Shown here in pieces: positions 46,182 through 54,554 of a DNA stretch of 64,000 nt; positions within the stretch are counted from its first letter, which is position 1; each line of letters opens with the position of its first letter. The stretch is from Neorhizobium galegae (GTDB lineage: Bacteria; Pseudomonadota; Alphaproteobacteria; Rhizobiales; Rhizobiaceae). Location: positions 3,353,501 through 3,417,500 of the forward strand of contig NZ_CP090095.1 in the NCBI RefSeq assembly GCF_021391675.1, given 5' to 3'. The notes beneath the pieces were generated by a model. The model searched no databases. It saw nothing but the letters and a program-made list of their open reading frames with translations, and was not told where the DNA came from. The position numbers were made by a program, and so were the translations under genes.

Positions 46182-47230
46182 GGATCAGCCGTGCCCTCTC
46201 CCCTTCGGCCATGATCTCTGCCCTTCTCGTTGTAGCTGCGGCAGGCATCCTGATGGCGGGGTCGGCGCATGCGCAATCGCCGCTCGGCGTCGGTTCGGCC
46301 GAGCCCTCGTTCTCGATCGGCGGGCCGCTCGGCCCGTTCTTCGCCTGGATCAATTTTTACCAGCAATCCTTCTACCGGGCGCTGACCGGTTCGCTGAAGG
46401 CGATGCGCGAGGACCCCTGGGCTTTGTCCGGCCTGATCGGGCTGTCATTCGCCTATGGCGTCTTCCATGCCGCCGGTCCCGGCCATGGCAAGGCGGTGAT
46501 CTCCTCCTACATGATCGCCAACGAGGTCGAGCTCAGACGCGGCGTCGTCATCTCCTTCATCTCCGCGCTGCTGCAGGGCGTGGTCGCGGTTCTGCTGGTC
46601 GGTACGGCCTATCTCCTGCTGCGCGGCTCGGGCATCACCATGACGGCGGCGACCCAGGCGATGGAGATCGCCAGCTTCGCCATGGTCGCCCTTTTCGGCG
46701 CCTGGCTGCTGGTGAAGAAGATCCGGGCGCTTCGGATGCGTGTCGTCAACATGCCCATGGCAGCCCCCGCCGGTAACGGGCGCGGCGCCACCGGGCTCAA
46801 TTTCCAGGCAGTCGAGATCGACGACCACGACTACCGGGGAACCGGCGATTATTGCGAGACCTGCGGCGTCAGCCACATGCCTGATCCCGCCCTGCTGAAG
46901 TCCAGAGATTTCAGCCTGCACGAGGCCTGGTCGGCGATCATTGCGGTCGGCCTGCGCCCCTGCTCCGGCGCCATCCTCGTGATGAGCTTCGCGCTTTTGA
47001 ACAGCCTCTATCTCGGCGGTGTGCTTTCGGTTCTCGCCATGTCGATCGGAACGGCGATCACCGTCACCATCCTTGCGACGCTCGCGGTCACCGCCAAGGA
47101 CCTCGCCGTCCGCTTTGCCGGCCCGGGCTCGCGCACTGGGCGGCGTGTCACCCATGCGATCGAGATCGGCGGTGCCTTGTTCGTGCTGCTGGTCGGCCTG
47201 TCGCTGCTCGGCGCCGCGCTGCAGGCGTAA
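46175..47230 (+). CDS. NicO-type nickel/cobalt transporter
   Basis: A 351-residue inner-membrane protein with a signal-like first helix and six or seven further helices. The NicO metal motif is in GVFHAAGPGHGKAVISS, and SGAILVMSFALL lies near the end. A soluble loop holds HDYRGTGDYCETCGVSHMPD, a likely metal-binding CxxC-His cluster. It probably exports nickel or cobalt (RcnA-like) or moves it with the DUF1007 partner. Confidence 0.86.
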   Translation: MLRISRALSPSAMISALLVVAAAGILMAGSAHAQSPLGVGSAEPSFSIGGPLGPFFAWINFYQQSFYRALTGSLKAMREDPWALSGLIGLSFAYGVFHAAGPGHGKAVISSYMIANEVELRRGVVISFISALLQGVVAVLLVGTAYLLLRGSGITMTAATQAMEIASFAMVALFGAWLLVKKIRALRMRVVNMPMAAPAGNGRGATGLNFQAVEIDDHDYRGTGDYCETCGVSHMPDPALLKSRDFSLHEAWSAIIAVGLRPCSGAILVMSFALLNSLYLGGVLSVLAMSIGTAITVTILATLAVTAKDLAVRFAGPGSRTGRRVTHAIEIGGALFVLLVGLSLLGAALQA

Positions 47231-47267
47231 CGCCGGCCCGCTCTGGCCCAGATCGCGGCTGGAACGG

Positions 47268-47474
47268 TCAGCGGCCGCGATTGCGCTGGTAGCGCGCCCT
47301 CAGCCAGAAAATGGCGAAGAAGCCGAGCAGCAGCATCGAGCCGATGACGACGGCGAGCACCGGAGAAAACTGGGCGATCCACATCACGATCGTCGGCAGG
47401 AAATAGATCACCAGCCCGATGCCGATCAGGATGACGGCCGCGGCGATCGCCTGCGATTTTGCCTCGGGCGTCAT
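47268..47474 (-). CDS. Small membrane protein, two helices
   Basis: A 68-residue protein starting MTPEAKSQAIAAAVILIG with two hydrophobic helices. It overlaps the upstream GNAT gene by 4 bp (ATGA). Longer frame extensions are shadows. Family unknown. Confidence 0.7.
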   Translation of the reverse strand: MTPEAKSQAIAAAVILIGIGLVIYFLPTIVMWIAQFSPVLAVVIGSMLLLGFFAIFWLRARYQRNRGR

Positions 47475-48166
47475 GCCGCCGCTCCCTCGGCAAGCTCGGC
47501 GCGGATATCCTCGAGCCGCCGCTTCTGGGTGCCGTCCGCCTCGAAATTCTCGGGCGAAAGCCATGCTTCGAAAGCGGCCTTCAGGAGCGGCCATTCCGCA
47601 TCAATCATGGAGAACCAGGCGGTGTCGCGATTGGCGCCCTTGGAGATGACGTGCTGGCGGAACACGCCTTCGAAGGTGAAGCCGTGGCGACGGGCGGTCG
47701 TCTTGCTGGGCTCGTTCTCGTTATGGCATTTCCATTCGTAGCGGCGGTAATCGAGCCCTTCAAACACATGCCTGGCCATCAGGTAATGGACTTCGGTCGA
47801 TAGCGGCGAACGCTTCATGGAAGCGCCATGCGCGACCGAGCCGACCTCGATCACACCGTTCTTCGGGTCCGGCCGCATGTAGCTCGCCATGCCGACCACT
47901 TTGCCGCTCGCATTGTCGCGCGAGACGAGCGTCACGAAGCTCGAATGGACGCGGGCGTTTTCCAGCCAGTCGCCGAAGGCGCCGACATCGGCAAAATCGT
48001 CGTTGGGGAAATATCTGAGAAGCGGATTGATGCCCTCGGCGCCGCCGAGCCCTTCCCACAGCGCCTGGAGGTGGGTGTCCCTGTCATAGGGTTCGAGCGT
48101 CACGAACCGGCCCTTGAGGGTGACCGGAGCCGGGGCGGCAACTTTGTAGTTCTTCAGATCGCGCAT
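47471..48166 (-). CDS. GNAT-family acetyltransferase (RimJ/RimL-like)
   Basis: A 231-residue acetyltransferase with the opening VTLKGRFVTLEPYDRDTHLQALWEG and core VVGMASYMRPDPKNGVIEVGSV. The late NENEPSKTTARRHGFTFEGVFRQHV is typical of RimJ/L-like proteins. ATG 48166 was preferred because GAGG lies 5 bp upstream; ATG 48181 is an alternative. Confidence 0.86.
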   Translation of the reverse strand: MRDLKNYKVAAPAPVTLKGRFVTLEPYDRDTHLQALWEGLGGAEGINPLLRYFPNDDFADVGAFGDWLENARVHSSFVTLVSRDNASGKVVGMASYMRPDPKNGVIEVGSVAHGASMKRSPLSTEVHYLMARHVFEGLDYRRYEWKCHNENEPSKTTARRHGFTFEGVFRQHVISKGANRDTAWFSMIDAEWPLLKAAFEAWLSPENFEADGTQKRRLEDIRAELAEGAAA

Positions 48167-48507
48167 ATCAGCCTCTTGCATCGTGGCTGAGGCTTAGGCC
48201 AGCGGCGGGGGAAAGGCAACGGGTAGCGAGGCGGCCTGCGTGCGAGTAGCAGGACCTGCCGAGCTCGACGCTGATGGGGAAGAAGACGGCGCGGCATACC
48301 TCTTCTCCCCAGCGGGGAGAAGGTGCCGGCAGGCGGATGAGGGGGGCGGAGCCGAAGAGCGCACATCGAGCCTGCCGCATTCCCCCTCATCTGCCCTTCG
48401 GGCATCTTCTCCCCGAGGGGAGAAGAGGGAGGTCCCATCTTCACTTTGAGATGGACACGGTCCCGGCTCTCTGCTTCCCTTGAGAGATCAATCATGGGAG
48501 TTGTCCA
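48167..48507. other. Intergenic region with a RIME-like repeat
   Basis: The RIME-like element at 48302-48425 fills much of it. The rest has no gene; a likely promoter for the 48508 gene lies in its last 80 bp. Confidence 0.5.
48302..48425. repeat. RIME-like palindromic repeat, second copy
   Basis: CTTCTCCCC-N3-GGGGAGAAG at 48302-48322 and CTTCTCCCC-GA-GGGGAGAAG at 48406-48425 flank about 80 bp, with the same GGTG..GGATGAGGGGG inner arms as the 9617-9764 element. The two are copies of one family. Confidence 0.85.
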
Positions 48508-49008
48508 ATGGCGGTCTGCACCTCATGCAATCGGGAGTTCGGCTTCGCAGATGTCAGAGGCGGCATATGCAGGGACTGCCGCGCGAAGGCGGAAGCCGCA
48601 AGCATGGAGTCGGCCTACCGGAAGATCGAAAACGGTATCGTTTCCCCGGAGGACCTGAATGATCCGGCCCTTGCCAGGATCATCATCACGACGGGCAGCG
48701 AAATTCCCGGCCGGCGGATCGACAGCATCGTCGATGTCGTCGGCGCCGAGACGGCGCTGGGCCTCAGCATATTCAAGGATATCGCCAACAATTTCCGCGA
48801 TTTCTTCGGTGGCCGCAGCAAGACGGTGCAATCCGCCGTTCGCGACGCCCGGACCGTCTGCATGATCGAGCTTCGCCGCGAAGCGGTCCACCTGAATGCC
48901 GATGCGATCATCGCAATCAAGATCGACTTCAGCGAATTGTCGATGGCAGGGGGCGGCGGCATCCTGTTTGTTGCGGCGACCGGTACAGCGGTCAAGCTTG
49001 CCGACTGA
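48508..49008 (+). CDS. YbjQ/UPF0145-type protein with N-terminal zinc-ribbon-like motif
   Basis: A 166-residue protein. The first 25 residues hold CTSCNREFGFADVRGGICRDC, a CxxC..CxxC zinc-ribbon motif. The rest, from IIITTGSEIPGRRIDSIVDVVGAET to LRREAVHLNADAIIAIKID, is the YbjQ/heavy-metal-binding-like fold that forms pentamers. Function unknown in most bacteria. Confidence 0.86.
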   Translation: MAVCTSCNREFGFADVRGGICRDCRAKAEAASMESAYRKIENGIVSPEDLNDPALARIIITTGSEIPGRRIDSIVDVVGAETALGLSIFKDIANNFRDFFGGRSKTVQSAVRDARTVCMIELRREAVHLNADAIIAIKIDFSELSMAGGGGILFVAATGTAVKLAD

Positions 49009-49111
49009 CGCCAGTCTGCCGGGCGGCCGCGCCATTCCCGTTCCCTAACCCACCAGGGCGGGCCGAGACCAGAAAAATGCGCGCCGTTTGGCGACGTACG
49101 ACTGGCGCGGC

Positions 49112-49828
49112 TTACGCCTTGACCTTGGCTGCCGAAACGGTGGCATCGATATGCTCGAGCAGCGCATCGTTCAATCCGAGGCGGCCGGCCAGCAGGTCGA
49201 GATAACCGCGTTCGGCACGGGTGTCCGGGTCGATGGTGAGTCGCGAGGCGGCGTAGATCTCGACCTTCTGCTCCTCGGTGCGGGCAGCGGCCACGAGGTC
49301 GTCGATATCGACCGGATTGGCGAGTTCGTTCTCGATGAAGGCTTCCGCCTCGGCGCCGAGATCGACCGCATGCACCTTGTCCATGATGTTGGCGCGCTCG
49401 CCGGCATCGATATGCCCGTCGGCCTTGGCAGCGGCGATCATCGCGCGCACCAAAGTCAGCGCAAAATCATTGGTGAGAGCGGGAGACTGCGGATGGAAGG
49501 GGGAATCGGCGGGCGGCGCAAGCAGCGGCTTGTCGGCCTGAGGGGCTGGCTGCGGCGCCGTCTGGGGCGACTGGCCGGACTGATAGTTCTTGTAGGCGAG
49601 ATAACCGAGGCCGGCGATGGCCGCGATGCCACCGACCGCCGCGACATTGCCGGCGATGTTGCGGCCGGTCTTGGTACCGAGGACGGCCGCGAGGATCGCG
49701 CCGGTGGCGAGCGGATTGTTCTTGGCGAGCTGGGTCGCCTGCCCTGCCCGGTCTTTTACACTTCCCCCCGACATGCCCGGAATCTGTGATCCCAGAAATT
49801 GGTCGAGAAGCTTCTTCGCGTCGAACAT
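49112..49828 (-). CDS. DUF533/TerB-family protein
   Basis: A 238-residue protein. An N-terminal amphipathic part (MFDAKKLLDQFLGSQIPGMSGG) is followed by a hydrophobic Gly/Ala segment (about residues 55-80), a Pro/Gln linker and a C-terminal TerB-like domain (AMIAAAKADGHIDAGERANIM). The TerB fold may bind metal. ATG 49828 follows GGGAGATGTGCG. Often annotated as tellurite-resistance-related, but that link is weak. Confidence 0.83.
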   Translation of the reverse strand: MFDAKKLLDQFLGSQIPGMSGGSVKDRAGQATQLAKNNPLATGAILAAVLGTKTGRNIAGNVAAVGGIAAIAGLGYLAYKNYQSGQSPQTAPQPAPQADKPLLAPPADSPFHPQSPALTNDFALTLVRAMIAAAKADGHIDAGERANIMDKVHAVDLGAEAEAFIENELANPVDIDDLVAAARTEEQKVEIYAASRLTIDPDTRAERGYLDLLAGRLGLNDALLEHIDATVSAAKVKA

Positions 49829-49938
49829 CGCACATCTCCCTGTTGTGTTTCCGGGGAGAGATAGGGATGCGATTGTGAAATTACAAAGACGGGTTGCAGT
49901 GGCCTGGTGTCGCGGGAGAAACAGGGTCTCGAAGAAAT

Positions 49939-50319
49939 TCATTGCTGGTTCTGAGGCAAGCCGTCGGCAATGTCGTAATAATCGCCTTTGTCGGCGACGA
50001 AGATATGCTTGTTCAACCGGGTCCTGGTCGGGCCGTCAAACGCGCCCATGGCAATGGCGATCCAGTCTTTGTGCGGCGGATCCCAGAAGAGGGAAGAGCC
50101 GCAGGTGGCGCAAAACCCGCGCCGGACCCTCTCGGAAGACTGAAACCAGGTGATATTCTCGGTACCCTTGATCGCCAGCCGCTCCCTGGCGACATCCGTG
50201 GATACGAAAAAATGGCCGGAATGCTTTCGGCATTTCGAACAATGACAGGCATCCGGCGCGGACAGGTCACCCTCGATCTCGAAGGTGACCGCGCCGCAGA
50301 GACATGATCCCTTGTGCAT
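49939..50319 (-). CDS. GFA-family (S-(hydroxymethyl)glutathione synthase-like) protein
   Basis: A 126-residue zinc-binding protein of the glutathione-dependent formaldehyde-activating-like family. Conserved cysteines lie in SCLCGAVTFEI, CHCSKCRKHSG and GFCATCGSSLF. True Gfa joins glutathione and formaldehyde; most members have other, unknown roles. Confidence 0.86.
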   Translation of the reverse strand: MHKGSCLCGAVTFEIEGDLSAPDACHCSKCRKHSGHFFVSTDVARERLAIKGTENITWFQSSERVRRGFCATCGSSLFWDPPHKDWIAIAMGAFDGPTRTRLNKHIFVADKGDYYDIADGLPQNQQ

Positions 50320-50365
50320 GCAAGCCCTCCCCTGCCACCAGTCAGAGCTCGGAAACGCGTTCCGG

Positions 50366-51004
50366 CTACGCCTTCAGCGCCGCCGCTTCCAACGCGAGCT
50401 TGGTGATGCCGGCCCAGTCGCCGGCCGAGACCAGCTCTTTCGGCGCGACCCAGGAGCCACCGACGCAGATGACGTTCGGCAGCGACAGGTAGTCGTTGGC
50501 GTTCTTCAGCGAAATGCCGCCGGTCGGGCAGAACAGCGTGCCGGCGAGCGGCGAGGAAAGCGCCTTCAGGTAGGCGGCGCCGCCGGCCTGTTCGGCGGGG
50601 AAAAATTTCAGCACCTCGTAGCCGGCTTCGCGCAGCGTCATCACTTCGCTGGCGGTCGCGGCACCCGGCAGAAGCGGCACGGGAGAGTCCTTGGCGGCGG
50701 AAAGCACGCCGGGCGTCACGCCGGGCGAGACGATGAAGGTTGAGCCCGCCTTGACGGCCGCCTCGTAGTCGCGGGCGTTCAGGATGGTGCCGGCGCCGAC
50801 ATTGGCGCCTTCGACTTCGGCGGCTACCGCCTTGACCGCATCGAGGGCGGCCGGCGTGCGCATGGTGATCTCGATGGCCCTCAGGCCGCCGGCGACCAGC
50901 GCCCGTGCCAGACCCACCGCCGACTTGGCGTCGTCGACGATCAGCACCGGTACCACCGGCTGCAGTTTCAGGATGGAAAGCAGCTTTTCCGTCTTGCCGG
51001 TCAT
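50366..51004 (-). CDS. eda: KDPG/KHG aldolase
   Basis: A 212-residue Entner-Doudoroff aldolase cleaving 2-keto-3-deoxy-6-phosphogluconate to pyruvate and glyceraldehyde-3-phosphate. The Glu in EITMRTP (about residue 46) and the Schiff-base Lys in KFFPAEQAGG (about residue 133) are in place. Glycine-rich phosphate-binding GGISLKNAND follows. The gene stands alone here. Confidence 0.94.
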   Translation of the reverse strand: MTGKTEKLLSILKLQPVVPVLIVDDAKSAVGLARALVAGGLRAIEITMRTPAALDAVKAVAAEVEGANVGAGTILNARDYEAAVKAGSTFIVSPGVTPGVLSAAKDSPVPLLPGAATASEVMTLREAGYEVLKFFPAEQAGGAAYLKALSSPLAGTLFCPTGGISLKNANDYLSLPNVICVGGSWVAPKELVSAGDWAGITKLALEAAALKA

Positions 51005-51168
51005 GGTAAGGTCTCCGCTAAAACGATTGAAACTTTGAGGTCGAGATACCCTTCAAGCCCGTCATTGTCGAGAAAAAACAGGCCTCCGCCGTCGAACGGG
51101 TTTGCGGAAAGCGGAGTTTGCTCTAGGGTTGCGACAATTGTGGAAGTTCCCGAGGCGGCGGGCAGAGC

Positions 51169-51666
51169 ATGGCCAAGGAAATCGAACGGAAATTTCTGGT
51201 GAAGAGCGACGGCTGGCGCTCGGAGGTCTCGTCATCCTCCGATTTCCTGCAGGCCTATGTCGCATCCGGCGACGACCGTTCGGTGCGGGTGCGGATCATC
51301 GACGGCAAGCGCGCCAAACTGACCATCAAGATCGGGCGGGAACTGCTTGCCCGCGACGAGTTCGAATACGAAATTCCGCTTGGCGACGCCGAGGAGATGG
51401 CGAACGCCGCCGTCGGCGTGGTGCTCGAAAAGACCCGCCACGAGATCCGGTACGAGGGTTACACCTGGGAGGTGGATGTCTATGACGGAGCCTACAGGGG
51501 ACTGGTCGTCGCAGAGGTCGAGGTCGAAGACGAGGGCGCTCTGCCTGACATTCCGGACTGGATCGGCGAGGAGATCACCGGCGACCGGCGGTATTCCAAC
51601 ACGGTGATGGCGACTGAAGATTTGAGCGGAGAATTGTGTCATGGCGTACCGTCTGCGGCCCGCTAA
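51169..51666 (+). CDS. CYTH-domain protein (triphosphate tunnel metalloenzyme)
   Basis: A 165-residue CYTH protein with the signature ExExK as EIERK (residues 4-8), an acidic/basic tunnel and VRIIDGKRAKLTIKIGRELLARDEFEYEIP. Members hydrolyse triphosphates such as inorganic tripolyphosphate or act on thiamine triphosphate. It overlaps the CHAD gene by 26 bp. Confidence 0.9.
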   Translation: MAKEIERKFLVKSDGWRSEVSSSSDFLQAYVASGDDRSVRVRIIDGKRAKLTIKIGRELLARDEFEYEIPLGDAEEMANAAVGVVLEKTRHEIRYEGYTWEVDVYDGAYRGLVVAEVEVEDEGALPDIPDWIGEEITGDRRYSNTVMATEDLSGELCHGVPSAAR

Positions 51667-52627
51667 ATCCTTCACCGACGAGTTCCGCTCGGTTGCGGAA
51701 AGCCAGCTTTCCCACGCGATCCGGCTGCTGGAAGACCAGCCGGACGGGCCGCACGAAGCGGTGCACGACGCGCGAAAACGCTTCAAGCGGGTGCGCGCCC
51801 TCTATCGGCTGATCCAGCCGGACGCAAAAACGTTCCGCCGGCAGGAAAACACCCGTATCCGCGACATGGCGCAGACGCTGTCGGCCGTGCGCGACGCCAC
51901 CGCGCTGGTCGAGACGGTCGACTATCTCGCCGGCCATGCAGGCTCTGCCGAAGAGCTTGCCGGCCTCACCGCGGCCTCCGGGGCGCTGACCGAACGTCGC
52001 GACCGGATCGCTTCGGAGGAACACGACCTGCCGGCCAAGATGGCGGCCGCCGCCGACACCTGCCGCGCGGCGATCGCGGCCCTCGACGACCTCGACCTCG
52101 ACGACGATCCGCACAAGTCGGCCAAACGGCTCGCCAAGGCCTGGAAGGACCAGCGCGAGAAGGCGCTCGGCGCACTCGCCGGCTGCGAGGAACACGGCGA
52201 TGCGGAGACTTATCACGAGTTGCGCAAATGCGGTCAGACCTACTGGATGCACCTGTCGCTGCTCGGCGGAATCTGGCCTTCCGCCATGCTCGCCAAGCAG
52301 CAGCAGGCGAAGGCCCTGGTCGATCTGCTCGGCCACGAACACGATCTTTCGGTGCTGACCGGGCTCGTCAACGAGAACCCTGAACTGTTCGGTGATAGCG
52401 ACACGCTGGCCCGGGTGCTCGGCGCCATCATCACCCGCCAGCAGGCGCTGCGGCACGCGGCGCTGGAAGCGGCCCACGAGGTGTTTGCCGACAGCGCCGA
52501 GACGGAAAGCGGCCTGATCGCGCTGCTATGGGAAAAGGCGGCCACCGCGCCGCGCAAGGAGCGCCGTGCGGCAAAGCTGCACAGGGCTGTCGCGACGCAC
52601 GAGAAAGAAACCGCGTTGCGCGGATAG
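51641..52627 (+). CDS. CHAD-domain protein
   Basis: A 328-residue helical protein of the CHAD family. Conserved His/Arg/Lys-rich helices are visible in [22 protein letters not shown] and [22 protein letters not shown] domains bind polyphosphate and often follow CYTH genes. The start overlaps the CYTH gene by 26 bp, so the two are coupled and probably act together on polyphosphate. Confidence 0.9.
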   Translation: MAYRLRPAKSFTDEFRSVAESQLSHAIRLLEDQPDGPHEAVHDARKRFKRVRALYRLIQPDAKTFRRQENTRIRDMAQTLSAVRDATALVETVDYLAGHAGSAEELAGLTAASGALTERRDRIASEEHDLPAKMAAAADTCRAAIAALDDLDLDDDPHKSAKRLAKAWKDQREKALGALAGCEEHGDAETYHELRKCGQTYWMHLSLLGGIWPSAMLAKQQQAKALVDLLGHEHDLSVLTGLVNENPELFGDSDTLARVLGAIITRQQALRHAALEAAHEVFADSAETESGLIALLWEKAATAPRKERRAAKLHRAVATHEKETALRG

Positions 52628-52650
52628 TCCGGAAACTGTATTTCAGCGCC

Positions 52651-53595
52651 ATGACCGAAAACATCTTTCAAACCCGCCCGGAAGCGACGGGCGCCTGGCT
52701 CGTTGCCGCGCTCTATCATTTTGCGCGTTTCGACCGCTATGAGAGCTTCCGCGAGCCGCTGCAGTCCTTCTGCGACGAGAACGGCATCAAGGGCACGCTG
52801 CTGATCGCCCGCGAGGGGATCAACGGCACGGTTGCCGGCTCCGACGCAGCGATCACCGGGCTTCTCGCCTATCTGCGCGCCCAGCCGGAATTCGCCGGCC
52901 TCGAGCACAAGGAAAGCCGCGCGTCGAAGAAGCCCTTCCTGCGCATGAAGGTGCGGCCGAAGAAGGAAATCGTCACCATGGGCGTCGAGGATATCGACCC
53001 CAAGCGCATCGTCGGCACCTATGTCGAGCCGAAGGACTGGAACGCGCTGATCTCCGATCCGGAAACGATCGTCATCGACACCCGCAACGATTACGAAACG
53101 GCGATCGGCATCTTCAAGGGCGCGGTCGATCCGCAAACCAAGACGTTTCGCGAGTTTCCCGACTGGGTGAAGAACAATTCCGGCCTCCACAACAAGCCGA
53201 AGATCGCCATGTACTGCACCGGCGGAATCCGCTGCGAGAAGGCCACCGCCTTCATGAAGGAACAGGGCTTCGACGAGGTTTTCCACCTGAAGGGCGGCAT
53301 CCTCAAATATCTGGAGGAAGTGCCCGCAGAGGAAAGCCTCTGGGAAGGCGCCTGCTTCGTCTTCGACGAGCGCGTTTCCGTGGAGCACGGCCTCAAGGAG
53401 GGCAACCACAAGCTCTGCCACGCCTGCCGCAGCCCGATCACGGCTGAAGAGGTGAGCTCGCCCTATTACGAGGAAGGCGTCTCCTGCTCTCACTGCTACC
53501 CAACCCGCACCGAGGACGACCGCGATCGCTACCGCCAGCGGCAGCTCCAGATCGCGCTCGCCAAAAAGCGCGGCGTGAGGCATATCGGCGGGTAA
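52651..53595 (+). CDS. trhO: tRNA uridine(34) hydroxylase (rhodanese-like)
   Basis: A 314-residue TrhO/YceA protein that installs 5-hydroxyuridine at the wobble position of tRNA. An N-terminal ferredoxin-like domain is followed by a rhodanese domain with the reactive Cys in [15 protein letters not shown] 52651 was chosen as it gives the family N-terminus [11 protein letters not shown] second, shifted copy of its last codons occurs at about 54251-54311. Confidence 0.92.
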   Translation: MTENIFQTRPEATGAWLVAALYHFARFDRYESFREPLQSFCDENGIKGTLLIAREGINGTVAGSDAAITGLLAYLRAQPEFAGLEHKESRASKKPFLRMKVRPKKEIVTMGVEDIDPKRIVGTYVEPKDWNALISDPETIVIDTRNDYETAIGIFKGAVDPQTKTFREFPDWVKNNSGLHNKPKIAMYCTGGIRCEKATAFMKEQGFDEVFHLKGGILKYLEEVPAEESLWEGACFVFDERVSVEHGLKEGNHKLCHACRSPITAEEVSSPYYEEGVSCSHCYPTRTEDDRDRYRQRQLQIALAKKRGVRHIGG

Positions 53596-53603
53596 GGTTT
53601 GCC

Positions 53604-53624
53604 CGCGCCAGACGGGCTGGCGCG
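53604..53624. terminator. Hairpin between convergent trhO and ridA
   Basis: CGCGCCAG (53604-53611) pairs perfectly with 53617-53624 around a 5-nt loop, between two convergent stops. No T run follows, so termination is plausible but not certain. Confidence 0.45.
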
Positions 53625-53641
53625 AGCGGGTCGTGGCTGCC

Positions 53642-54040
53642 TCAAACCGCCTGAGGTATCCGGGCGATCACCTTGATTTCGAAATCGAAACCGGCAAGCC
53701 AGTTGACGCCGACGGCCGTCCAGGTCGGATAGGGCGGCTCGCCGAGCACCTTTTCCCGCACCGCCATCATGGTTTCGAATTGAGTCTGAGGATCGGTATG
53801 GAAGCTCGTGACGTCGACAACGTCCCGAAACGTGCAGCCGGCCGCCTTCAGGACGGCCTCCAGATTGTCGAACGCCAGTTGCACCTGACGTTCGAAGTCA
53901 GGCTCCGGTGATCCGTCCGGCCGGCTGCCGACCTGGCCGGAAACGAACAGAAGATCTCCCGAGCGGATGGCCGCCGAATAACGGTGCTGCTCATAGAGTG
54001 CGTGCCGACCGGCGGGAAAGATTGCCTCGCGTGGGCTCAT
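53642..54040 (-). CDS. RidA-family enamine/imine deaminase
   Basis: A 132-residue protein of the YjgF/YER057c/UK114 family. The Arg, Tyr and Glu-containing segments LLFVSGQVGSRPDGS, AGCTFRDVVDVTSFHTD and PYPTWTAVGVNWL match the family. RidA hydrolyses reactive enamines produced by PLP enzymes, but many paralogs have other substrates. ATG 54040 follows GAGG by 9 bp; the longer frame is spacer. It lies in a 710-bp block flanked by two copies of the trhO 3' end. Confidence 0.87.
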   Translation of the reverse strand: MSPREAIFPAGRHALYEQHRYSAAIRSGDLLFVSGQVGSRPDGSPEPDFERQVQLAFDNLEAVLKAAGCTFRDVVDVTSFHTDPQTQFETMMAVREKVLGEPPYPTWTAVGVNWLAGFDFEIKVIARIPQAV

Positions 54041-54154
54041 TGTTTCATTCCTCTTTGGAAGGCCGGTTTCCGCAGCGTCGTGATGCCACCGGGATGGGCA
54101 CACGGCTTCGGCTGTTCACGTCCGGCCTTTGGTTTCAATATACGGGCGCGTTGA

Positions 54155-54219
54155 CATACGCCTCGTATGCGCCTTACCCCACATACGCCGCGTATGTCAA
54201 TTAGCGTACATGGCGTATG
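54155..54219. promoter_or_regulatory. Tandem palindromes CATACG-N3-CGTATG upstream of ridA
   Basis: CATACGCCTCGTATG (54155-54169) and CATACGCCGCGTATG (54182-54196) have centres 27 bp apart; a third, one-sided site ends CGTATG at 54214-54219. CTTACCCCACATACGCC (54171-54187) and GGCGTATGTGGGGTAA (54212-54227) also pair as a longer dyad. Minus-strand promoter elements are within reach of ridA (start 54040). This looks like a repressor operator array. Confidence 0.55.
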
Positions 54220-54250
54220 TGGGGTAAAGGAGCTGCCTCTGCAGCCGGTG

Positions 54251-54311
54251 CCAGCTCCAAATCAGGGTCGCCAAGAAGCGCGGCGTGAGGCATATCGGCG
54301 GAGATGGTTTG
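54251..54311 (+). pseudogene. Duplicated 3' end of trhO
   Basis: A 61-bp segment matches 53541-53601, the last codons of trhO, including 26 identical bases (53566-53591 and 54276-54301). The frame continues as [16 protein letters not shown] without the original stop. It is a remnant, either of a duplication or of the original gene end displaced by an insertion. Confidence 0.6.
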
Positions 54312-54360
54312 GCTAGTACCCCGGACAAATGGGGTCCGACGGTTCGTCTGCCGGGGGGAT

Positions 54361-54515
54361 GGATCCTCGGGTCGAGCCCGAGGATGACGGAATGTGCGGG
54401 ACCGCTGGCGACAATCGTCCAGCCACGACAGTGTAGCAGCAATTCGATGGGCCTCTTTTGGAGTCCCCGTAGCACCACCTCTCGGTCGTCATCCTCGGGC
54501 TTGACCCGAGGATCC
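54361..54515. repeat. Palindromic intergenic repeat, CATCCTCGGG-N-CCCGAGGAT type
   Basis: GGATCCTCGGGTCGAGCCCG onward (54361-54390) and an inverted copy at 54487-54515 of the form CGTCATCCTCGGGC..ACCCGAGGATCCA flank about 95 bp. This is a common palindromic repeat type in alphaproteobacteria, different from the CTTCTCCCC family. Confidence 0.72.
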
Positions 54516-54554
54516 ACACCTCAGAACGCAGTGCCCCGCGCCAGGCGTATGACA

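Larger units (their letters stand above)
54041..54554. other. Intergenic region with tandem palindromes and repeats
   Basis: No gene. Contains the CATACG-type palindromes (54155-54219), the duplicated trhO end (54251-54311) and the GGATCCTCGGG-type repeat (54361-54515), each listed separately. Confidence 0.6.
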
